Assembly (NCBI GenBank): GCA_019279435.1
Contig: JAAALK010000283.1
Location: forward strand, 59,750,642-59,814,641
DNA: 64,000 nt
Source of the DNA: Zizania palustris
Taxonomy: Eukaryota > Streptophyta > Magnoliopsida > Poales > Poaceae
Reading direction: 5' to 3'
Shown here: positions 55,048 through 64,000 of the stretch, one piece after another
How positions within the stretch are numbered: position 1 is the stretch's first letter
Layout: every line of letters starts with the position of its first letter
Program-made: the position numbers and the translations under genes
Notes under the pieces: generated by a model
Seen by the model: only the letters and a program-made list of their open reading frames with translations
What the model was told of the DNA's origin: nothing
Database searches by the model: none

Positions 55048-57248
55048 CGCGTTTACTAACCCTGTTCCGGTATTCCCCCATCTCTGCTCCCAACTTCCAA
55101 CAGACCAGGCAGGCGTCCTGCAGACCTGCCCTCAACCAGTCAGACGCCGCCCTGACGGGCTCATCGCCCGTCGTCCCGTTGGCCGCGGCCCCCCGTTTTC
55201 GCCGCCCATTTCTGGTTTCCCTCTCCAGTCTCCTCTGCCGGCGGCCCGCCACTGCTCCATCGGAGTCGCAGACCGCCGCCGCCGACCGCCCAGCAATAGA
55301 CAACTCCACAACGGTGCGCCACTGCTTCAGTGCTTTTCTCTTTTGATAAAATGTAGTATTTACAACGGAAGGTTCTGAATTTCTGATGATGGACTATATG
55401 CAGTGAAGTGTATGCCATTTATTTGCTAGAATTTCTAGTACACGGAGTCATTATGATGTAATATCTTGGACCGAAGAAAATGAATAATCATTTGCCTTTT
55501 GATTTGGCTATATTATAGAGACGTTCTCTGAATTAAGTGTCTGTTCTCTAATGCTTGATATTGATCCAAACTACTAATTAGTTGTAGTTGTATGGGAACT
55601 ACTCAACCATTAGCTGCAAATTTTTAAGGACCATTTTCATTTTCTTTACGAAGAATGTGGATTTCAACTGCGTAGCACGTACGGATACGTATCGGATTCT
55701 TCCTGATACGGTCGCGCAGATCCATTCCCACCGTCGGTCGCACTCCCATATCGCCTCCTGGGGCTGGTCCCGCTGTCTCTGGTCGCGTTGCCTGTGACTG
55801 GCCCCGCCGCCTCCCGTCGCGCCGCCTGGGGCTAGGGCTGTCGCCTCCCGTCGCGACCCCTAGGGCTGGGCCGCCGCCGCCTGGGGCTGACCCCGCCGCC
55901 TCCCGTCGTGACGACTAGGGCTGGGCTGCCGCCTCCCGTCGACGCCTGGGGCTGGGCTACCGCCTCCTATCGCGCCGCCTGGGAGCCAAAGGCCGCCACC
56001 GCCCGCCACACGAGCCAAAGGCCGCCACCGCCCGCCACACGAGTAGAGGTCCTCTCTTTGTTTCTCTCAGCTTTGACTTCGGTCCTCAGGACTTCACTTC
56101 ATGCGTTGGCTATTGGCTGCCTACAGGGTTTGTTCACTTCATGCGCAGATGCGCTGCTGGTTTTTGTTCACTTTTCTGAAAAAGTTGTCTTGATTTAATT
56201 TAAGTTATTCGCTATGTTGTTTTATTCACCCTATTGTTTGTTTATTTACTATGTAAAATTTATAGATTGATAAATAGTTTTATTACTTTTTTTGTTATTC
56301 TTAATGTATTACTAATATTTGTGGGCGTGTGTGTGTATATATATATATATATACGCGTATCGCTGTATCCGTGTTTTTTGAAAAATGACGTATCGAAGTA
56401 TCGCGGTATCGCGTATCCGTATCCGCGTATCTGGGCTGGGCAACGTAGGATTTCAAGTCTTATGTTTATAACATTTGAGATTTATAGTTATGCCTGCCTA
56501 TTTAGAAGGTAAACTATGAGACATGTCCTTATTTAACTTTTGTTAACAACTTTACTTTCACACATACTCTGCATAGAACTTGGGTGAAGTCACTCTTTAT
56601 GTTTGAAAGCATAAATATAATATACATGAAATCTTAGTTTATAATGTAAATTTAATGCATCTTTAAAACATCTTCATGTTTACAGTGTGGTTATGCACTT
56701 GTGGCCCTAGTTGCATTGTAGGCTTAACTGCAGTCTGCCCCCATTGTTTTTCTTTCTCGGGTTAAGAAGTTTGTTCTTGTTTTAGTCTGGAAAGAAAACC
56801 AAAGTGCTAAGGATAATACATGCAAATACAAGCCCTCTTTAATTGAGTTTTTTTGGAAGCATCAGTAGCTGAGATAGTGAGATTGCACATTAACCCTATA
56901 AGCATACAAGTAGTATTTACTAATAAATAATAATAATTGTTCGGGTATGTATATCTTTTGTTATCAAGCTATTTTTTGCTATATTAAATATGTGGTTTGT
57001 AGTATGTTTATTGTTTAATTTCGCACCCCCATCATAGAAATCCTAGATCCACCACTGCCATTCTCCCTTTTCTTTGTAAGGCTGAGGCATGCCAATTCTT
57101 GACATCGTTTGCCCCCAGATTTTTTTGCTCTAACCACCCAGCCATTTCAGTGTACCACTTTCCGGTTCTTGTATCCGCACGCTGTACCAATTATGGCAGT
57201 TTTTCTTGCTGCTGCTGATGTGTTCCCTTCATCCCTTCACTGTCTTAG
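55048..57248 (+). other. 5' region of the thioredoxin-like gene: probable noncoding exon and long intron
   Basis: A GC-rich stretch (55050-55313) ending ACAACG|GTGCGC is a plausible 5' UTR exon and donor, and the first coding exon has a matching acceptor at 57248; this is inference. The intervening 1.9 kb holds a GC-rich tandem-repeat block and CGTATC-rich ends (55675-56445). Confidence 0.4.
55675..56445. repeat. CGTATC-rich repeat with GC-rich tandem core
   Basis: Both ends carry clustered GGATACG / CGTATCC words in opposing orientation, around a core of CGCCTCCCGTCGCG and GCCTGGGGCTGG repeats (55740-55980). A 29-bp unit beginning GAGCCAAAGGCCGCC is repeated twice in tandem (about 55983-56040). 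It resembles a non-autonomous DNA transposon, but no target duplication is clear. Confidence 0.45.
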
Positions 57249-57267
57249 GACCAAAGGGTGAATCTGG

Positions 57268-59833
57268 ATGGCGGATGGGTCGTTTCTTGATAGGATGGCC
57301 TCTCAACTTCGGTCGGCATGCAGGTGGGGAGAATCATCATAGCCCCTAAGGCAACGCTGAATCTTCTACTTGTGTTGGAGTTATCTTTTATATGTTCTGG
57401 AGTTGTAATTTTGCAGCATCATATGGACGTTTTATTTGGGAGGAAATTGATATTTTTGGAGAATATGAATATTGATTGCAGAAATTTTGGAATGATGAAA
57501 AATTGACTTATGCTTTATGAAAGAAGTGACAAGAATAATATTGGCAACAGATATTCGCCTCATTGTTATCTTGTTAATAGGCCAGTTATTTGAGTAGAGC
57601 AGACTGCAGAGCGCACATATGTTGTGAAATAATATGGGACCTAATGAGTCATGTTGGAGAGAATCCATGTATTTACTTTTAATTATGAAAATTGAACATG
57701 CCATCTTTGTTAAAGAATGTGGAACTAATAGTTGCACCATCTTTTCCATCATGTCTATGTTGATGAATGGCAGGTACTACACTGGATATCCCAAGGATCT
57801 AGGGCCATCAAGAATTATAACATTCACGTCAGAGCGTCAATTTGTGCAGCTGTTGCACGAAGGCTGTCCAGTAGTTGTGGCCTTTACTATTAAGTATATC
57901 TATCCCCCCTTTTTTCTTGTTTAAGAAACACTGGCTAGAATTTCTGGTACTCATAGCTGTGAATAACTTTGTGCACAATAACTTCAAAATTGCTTCTGTA
58001 GGTGCACTTATACACATCACCTTGACAAAGTAATGGAGGAAGCTGCTTCTACATTTTATCCACATATAAAGTTTGTTCGGGTAAGCTACTTTGATTTTAT
58101 GTTTACAAAAACTCGACACCATTGAAGTATTGTTAGATTGCTGGTAGGTACACAGTTTTGTGTTCATTAAGGGAAGCCCTCTGCTTTATTTGTCTGCATA
58201 GTTCTCTTGATATACTTTCGTTTCTTCTTTCTTTTCACTTACAAGTTACAACAGAAGCAGCTATGTGAAATGCTTTTATGTGTGAATGGATTGAACTGTT
58301 TTTTTATTAATTCTTGATAGTTTTATACAAATAAAAATATGGCTGATCAATCCAAAGATCCAACATAACTGCTAAAAGTCTACAAATGATACAGTTCTCT
58401 ATGGTTTGTATTATTTGTCAAATCATTTGATCAACTTTTGGTTTCCTCTTGACTTTGGATGATTTGATGGGATAGATGTAATTTTCCCTTTTCTTTGCGT
58501 AATAAATTGTGCATAAAAGTGATTAGGTTATATATCATTTTATTTACCGTGCATTGTGCTATTGTTGTCACCTATTTTTCTTCACTCATACAAGTAGACT
58601 TTGATTATTTTTTTCTTTGCCCAGGTTGAATGTCCGAAGTATCCAGGATTTTGCCTCACAAGGCAAAAGAATGAGTATCCATTTATTGAAGTATTTTATA
58701 ATCCAGAACAGGTTATAATTTCTATACTTCACATTCACATTTTTCACATGCCATTTTCGTTGTTTTGAGTTAGTTGTGTAATTCTGGTTTATACTCTGGT
58801 TGTCATTTTATTAATTTTTGCTTCGCCCATCTACTGTGAGGATGAGTGACAACATAATAGGTTATGCTGCAATTGGAGCAAAATCACTGGTGCTTGCTAA
58901 ATCACTTAGTTATTAGTGTGTGGTGAACACATTTTTAATTTTTTCTCTAGAGTCTTGATGTTTTGTTCTTTGTTGTGACAGGGTGATGTGTCAATAAATC
59001 CCTTACAGGATTACTAGAAAACAAATAATCTTTTTCTTCTCTCGCTTGATGAAAAGTACCAGAAATGTTTATTTTGTTTAGGAATATAAATATCAACAAA
59101 TTTAATGGAAATATGGAACATTTGTGACAATTTTAGACTCTGGTATCTCTGTTTTAGTTGAGGTATCTAGCATTCTAGCGTCTGTGGTTTCTGAAAGTTC
59201 AGTAAACAGTATAAGTATAGCCTAGTTGAGGGATATAGTGTTTCCACATTGGAAATAGAAAAAAGAACCCCTTATGGCCAACCAAATTTTTAGTTTGTTT
59301 CTTGATCTTAAATATATCAGAATCATTTTATAATTATGACTTACTTGGCTGCATGTACTCTATTCTAACATGATTTTGCCATCTCACATCCAGAAATATC
59401 ATATTATTAGGTTATACGATTGTTTTGTGTCCTGATGACAATGGATTTTGTCGTACTTAAGCATCTTGTTAGCTGTACATCAATATTTTTGTGTTCTTTG
59501 GTCTTTGTAATGACATGCTCTGTACATTCTCAGGCAGCAAGCCAAGGAAAGGGTGTTGACCCTAATGTCACAAAGTACTCTGTCAAAGTTCTCCCTGTAA
59601 GTAAATTCCAAACGTATGGCAGTTCTTCAAATATTGACTTTTCTGCATGAGTGGTTACAGTCACCGCAGGGAAGAGAATGCTTGTTAGCCTAATGCTTGA
59701 CAGATTGATTGACATATTTCGGTCGAGCTGATGTTATAGTTTGTACTCTCTGCAGTTCAACTATGATCAGAGCGTGTATGGATTCCGGGAATATTTTAAG
59801 AAGCATGGATTCAAGTATTTTGAAACAAACTAG
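57268..59833 (+). CDS. Thioredoxin-fold protein, 160 residues, single active-site Cys
   Basis: Six coding exons, 57268-57323, 57774-57893, 58002-58080, 58625-58711, 59534-59596 and 59756-59833, all with GT-AG introns, join in frame. The protein resembles a conserved plant thioredoxin-like family that I cannot name more precisely. The core strand VVVAFTI leads into KCTYTHHLDK where classical thioredoxins have WCGPC: Cys60 is kept in place but the resolving Cys is Thr, so ordinary disulfide reduction is unlikely. RVECPKYPGFC (residues 85-95) and a C-terminal FREYFKKHGFKYFE follow; no signal peptide is evident. The ATG at 57268 was chosen because the exon reads into the domain and is preceded by an acceptor. 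It is head-to-head with MKK3, about 5 kb apart. Confidence 0.85.
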
Positions 59834-60743
59834 ATCAGCATCAAGAATCGTTGCTATGAAAAGATTTGGTTAATACTGTGAGGACGAGCTGGTTAATACT
59901 GAATGTATGTGAGTGCATTTTCAGCCTATACTGGAACTCTTGTTCAAAGCAAGTCTATGTTAGCATTACCTTAAAATGCTTGCTAGGTGGTCCAGTGAGC
60001 TCAAGACTGGATAGGTTTTGTTATGCTGCATGTCATTTATGTGTAATCACTGCACATTCTATTTAAATTCAGTTGTAAAATCAATGAATGGCTTAATAAC
60101 CAAGAACCTTCTTTTGCACCCCTTTAAGTATTCAACTATGATTGATCATGGCATGAGCTCATTATTGTTATTACATGCCATCCAAGCGACTGCTCTTCAG
60201 GTTTATCTGTACATGTTGAACACAGTTTCTGAAGCGGCTTCTATGCTTTATAGCTTTCACAAAACTCCTCATTCAAATCTAAACTAATTTGCAACTTAAC
60301 ATATCATAGTCCAAAGCATTCAGCAATTTACTGACCGTCATCTCGATAATACTAGAGATAAGCAGGACAAATAAAATCTCATATTTTCTGCTCAAAGTTA
60401 CAAAAGCCCCAAGCATCGTGGTCTCAAGGTTTCCCAAAGCCTTGCATTCATTTGTAGCGAAACAACGTAACATTTCGACACATTTACTCCAATTTATATA
60501 CCAGAAAATCTCTCTTGTTGACATCCCCCTTAACTAGTCTACGAAGGTTCAACTTCAAGGGAGCATTGGCACGCCTCATGCAGGAGTACTTCAGACAAAA
60601 CGCAATGCAAATCAGCAAGAATACATTAGATGAATTGCATTATTTAATACTTTCTGATACATGAGACGAAAAAAAATCAATAGATTAATGTTGAGAATTC
60701 AAGCAGCTCAATAGATGGCTGCCGTAGACGTAGCCTTAAGTTT
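59834..60743. other. 3' UTR / intergenic region between convergent genes
   Basis: AT-rich sequence between the stop codons of the thioredoxin-like gene (+) and the coiled-coil gene (-). No other feature seen. Confidence 0.5.
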
Positions 60744-61037
60744 CTACTTTATTGATTGGACATCAGAGGTAGCATTTATATCATCTCCGGCTGCGTCGTT
60801 TTCTACAGCAGTTGTGTCATCAGTGGCTTCCTTCTGCGCAAGCATCTCCTTCAATCTTCTCAGCTCGATATCTTTAGTTTCTAACTCATCTTGTACAATG
60901 ACCACCTATGAAGGAGTTGGCAGTGCAAAAATTCTTTAATAAAAATAAGATACTTGCAACCTTAAAAATGATGAAACTTACCATTTCATTGGATCTTTCA
61001 ACGTCATTTGTTAGACCATCCATATGTTTATACAACT
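60744..61037 (-). CDS. 3' end of a coiled-coil protein gene (two last exons), rest beyond the window
   Basis: The exons are 61037-60982 and 60905-60744, with a clean acceptor (CTCCAG), donor (GTAAGT) and acceptor (TTCATAG). They join in frame to a charged coiled coil (LYKHMDGLTNDVERSNEM, then LETKDIELRRLKEMLAQKEA) and an acidic tail with a stop. I do not recognise the family. Upstream coding exons should lie right of position 64000, because a Reina-type element occupies the preceding intron. Support comes from splice signals and conserved-looking coiled coil only. Confidence 0.6.
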
Positions 61038-61293
61038 CTGGAGACAATGAAAGGAAGAAGGTCAAATAAGGCGATAAGACCTTGATTATATAATAAGTTG
61101 GTGAATTTGAATGACTCGAAATGTATCCATATTATGTTGATATACCACCCAAATTCACAAGTTCTAACCAAAACAGCAAAAACACTCATATATCTACATT
61201 CTTTAAGTATCTGCCCGATTGTAGCTGGTCTGTTTTTCCAGACAGTTTTCGTGTTTTTATGTGTTATTTTAAATGAATTTAAAAATAATGATG
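61038..61293. other. Intron of the coiled-coil gene
   Basis: AT-rich sequence between the exon acceptor and the retrotransposon LTR; nothing else was recognised. Confidence 0.4.
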
Positions 61294-64000
61294 TGTCAAG
61301 GGCGTCAAGCCCTCGGGACGCCGGACCTTGGCTACGGAGTTTGTACCCGCGGTCCGTGGTCTCCGGCGAGGTTATACCCCTCAGCCGTAGACTTGATAGA
61401 ATTGAAGAGGAGTTTGAATTGATAATCAAATTGCTTGCCAAAAGGTTTAGGTACAGCATCTATATATAGAGCCTACCCTTTATCTCCAACAAAAGCCACA
61501 TCTAATCTCTCCCTTAATCTTAACCAACTCTAACTCTATCTAATCTTAACTACTCTTATATCTAATAATAGAACTAATCTCTTATCCCCTAGCAGCCAGC
61601 TCTGGTAGCCCTTCCCCGTGCGCGCGGCCCTCCTGGCTAGCCGCCCTACGCACGTCACGGGCCCGCTGACGCTGACTGTAGGTCTGGCCCCACATGACAT
61701 CTCTCCCCCCCTTGAGAGCCAGCTCGTCCTCGAGCTGAAAATCGGGGTACTTGGCGACGAATGTTTCCACATCTTCCAATGTAGCCGATGCAGCTGACTC
61801 GCCCTTCCACTGGACCAATACCTGGCGCACTCCACGGGCTAGGCGCATTTTGGTTGCGCTTTCCGGCTCTGGTATGACGGCACCATGATGGAGAGTAGGC
61901 AGTGGTGGTGGCGCGTCTAGCGACGTGCCGTAAAATTTCTTGAGGAGGCCGATGTGGAAGACGTCGTGTATCCGAGCTCGCGGAGGAAGGTCCAGGCGAA
62001 CAACGACGTCGTTGATGAGCTCGGTGATGCGGTACGGCCCGTAGAATCGTGGCTTGAGCTTGCCGGAGCTGGCCTGAGGTAGGGACGACGCCGTACGTTG
62101 TCAGAGCCTGAGCAGCACCCACTCGTCCACCTGATACTTGACGTAGCGATGACCCCGGTCGTAGTGGTGCTTCTGTACTGCCTGGGCTTGTTCGAGGCGG
62201 TGACGGATGTCGGCGATGAACTCGTCCCGTTCTTCCATGGTCTTGGCCACTGCGGCTACCCGTGTCTCGCCGGCCTCATAGGACCGGATGGACGGCGGAT
62301 CACGCCGATAGACTACCCGGAACGACGTGTCCCGTAGTGAAGTCTGGTAAGCGGTGTTGAAGACGTACTCAGCCCACGGTAGCCATTGCAGCCACTGCCG
62401 TGGACGATCCCCTGTGAAGCAACACAGGTATATGATGATGACCCGGTTGGCGGCCTCTGATTGGCCGTCCGACTGGGGGTGTAAGGCCGCGGTCATGTGC
62501 AACTTGGTGCCTACCAAGCGCATGAGTTCTCGCCAGAACTTCGAGGTGAATACTAGGTCGCGATCTGACACCATGGACTGAGGAACGCCGTGTAGACAAA
62601 TGATGTCGGTGAAGAAAGCTTACGCGACCATCTCTGCGGAGTACGGATGTGCCAAGGGAATGAAGTGGCAGTACTTGCTGAACCTGTCCACCACTATTAG
62701 GAGTACTGACTTGCCTCGAACGCATGGGAGCGCCTCGACAAAGTCCAGGGTGATGTCCGTCCAGACACCCTGTGGTACTGGTAGAGGTAAGAGGAGGCCT
62801 GCTGGGTGCAACTGTTCTGATTTGTATCGTTGACAAGTAGTGCACACCCGCACAAAGTCCTGCATAAGTCGTTTCATGTTAGGAAAATGGAAATCACGTC
62901 GTAGCCGGTGTAGCGTGCGCTGGACTTCCTTGTGTCCTTCGTGTACAGCGGCCATGATCTCCGGTACCAAAGGAGATCCTGGTGGGATATACAGTCGCCC
63001 ACCGTACTGAATCATGTCATCAAGGACTGCCCACGGCAGACCTTTGGTCCCTGCCCGTATTTCCTCCTGGAGGGCAACGAGGGCAAGATCGGTGAGCTGA
63101 ACTTGGGGGAGTCACGTGATGAAGTCGAACCTCGAGGCCGATAGTACCAGGATGCTCCCTTTGTCCGGTGTGTCCCGACGTGATAGTGCGTCGGCCACTG
63201 CGTTTGTTGAGCCCCCCTTGTACTCAACCGAAAAATCGAAGCCTAAGAGCTTCCCCACCCAATGGTGTTGCGGTATTGTTGCGAGCATCTGGTATAACAG
63301 GTATTTGAGGCTGAAATGATCGGTCTTGACGAGGAATCGCCGACCCCACAGGTACGGTCGCCAATGCCGTATGGCGTGTACGAGGACGATGAGCTCCCGC
63401 TCATAGGCTGCGAGGGCGCGGTGTTTTGGCGCCACTGGTTGGCTGAAGAAAGCGATTGGGTGGTCGTCTTGTACCTGAACCGCCCCAAACCCGTGGGACG
63501 AGGCGTCGCATTCGACGATGAACTTCTTAGCGAAGTCCGGCATATTGAGGACCGAGGCAAAGGTGACCGCGGCTTTGAGTGCGGTGAAGGCCTCGGCGGC
63601 TGCCTCTGTCCAAGAGAACCCGTCCTTGAGGAGCACGGTAAGAGGTGTCGCAATGATGCCGTAGTTGTGGACGAACTTGCGGTAGTATCCATCCAACCCG
63701 AGGAAGCCGCATACCGCCCGTGCCGAACGAGGTTCTGGCCAGTCTTGGACGACCTGCACCTTAGCCGGATCCATGGCGACGCCCGCCTCGAAGATAACGT
63801 GGCCAAGGTAGGTGACCAAGGCGGCGCCGAAGTTGCACTTGGTGCGCTTGACGAAGAGCTTGTGGTGGCGCAGCTCGTGGAGTACGGTGCAGAGGTGTCG
63901 AAGATGGTCCACCCAAGACTTGTTGTAGATCAAAATGTCGTCAAAGAAAACTAGTACAAATCGACGAAGGAAGGGTCAAAGTACATCATTCATGAGGGCC
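61294..64000 (-). mobile_element. Second Reina-type Ty3/gypsy chromovirus, 5' part beyond the window
   Basis: Reading leftward: reverse transcriptase from the FFDDILIYN box (about 63945), RNase H, integrase, chromodomain, a GGGGGGAGAGA polypurine tract (about 61700-61712) and a 406-bp LTR (61699-61294) opening TGTCATGTGGGGCC and closing CCCTTGACA. The domain order, LTR size and protein similarity to the element at 34619-40014 place it in the same lineage but a different family. Confidence 0.88.
61582..64000 (-). pseudogene. Pol of the second Reina-type element, one frame with four stops
   Basis: A single reading frame runs from the window edge to 61582, interrupted only by stop codons at 63976-63978 (TGA), 63112-63114 (TGA), 62620-62622 (TAA) and 62101-62103 (TGA). 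It carries the FFDD box, RNase H (FIVECDASSHGFGAV; NAVADALSRRD), integrase zinc module (HEGHKEVQRTLHRL ... CTTCQRYK), integrase core (LDFVEALPCV; VSDRDLVFTS; PQSDGQSEA) and the chromodomain (VRQVLVQWKGES), whose frame continues about 39 codons into the LTR. Confidence 0.87.

Noticed and set aside
1..64000. CRISPR arrays, tRNA or rRNA genes, centromeric or telomeric satellite arrays
   Set aside because: None seen. The only tRNA-related sequences are retroelement primer binding sites, and tandem repeats are short and local.

Overview
This is nuclear DNA of a grass (Poaceae). Three complete intron-containing genes have clear plant or grass counterparts: a class III peroxidase, the meiotic gene PHS1 (poor homologous synapsis 1) and the MAP kinase kinase MKK3. 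They sit among dense grass-type transposons: Ty3/gypsy chromoviruses of the Tekay and Reina types, SIRE- and Ale-type Ty1/copia elements, L1-type LINEs, CACTA ends, and Stowaway, Tourist, hAT and Mutator-like MITEs. The species cannot be fixed from the sequence. No bacterial or organellar features were seen.

Layout. Bases 1-14971 are nested transposons. A nearly intact Tekay-type gypsy element (1-9207; most of its 5' LTR lies outside the window) sits inside the integrase of a SIRE-type copia element on the minus strand (9208 to about 14545). That element in turn abuts the right end of a CACTA transposon (ends at 14971). A dead LINE and a foldback MITE follow (about 14990-16890), then the left end of a second CACTA element (17143). 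The peroxidase gene (17710-18956, +) comes next. PHS1 (24515 to 19644, -) has ten coding exons and a MITE just upstream of its start codon. A LINE lacking its reverse transcriptase core fills much of 25860-28963.

MKK3 (52188 to 30509, -) has nine coding exons totalling 1572 nt spread over 21.7 kb. Its introns hold a Stowaway MITE, a copia fragment with a short LTR, a heavy-metal-associated (HMA) gene fragment split by a full-length Reina element, a 43-bp LINE tail insertion, an Ale copia remnant with a 257-bp tandem duplication at its edge, a 1.24-kb LINE, a SINE-like repeat, and a hAT element nested in a Mutator-like foldback element. Despite this, every coding exon joins in frame. About 1.7 kb upstream lies a decayed copy of the MKK3 promoter and first exon.

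A small thioredoxin-fold gene (57268-59833, +) runs head-to-head with MKK3. The last two exons of a coiled-coil gene (61037 to 60744, -) follow; a second Reina-type element (61294 to beyond 64000, -) sits in its intron. The unusual signals here are genome-architectural: TE-expanded introns of an intact signalling gene, a duplicated promoter, a shared LINE 3' hairpin with an ultrashort insertion, a retroelement leader ORF, and precise nested target-site duplications. I found no novel multi-gene system such as a defence island or biosynthetic cluster.
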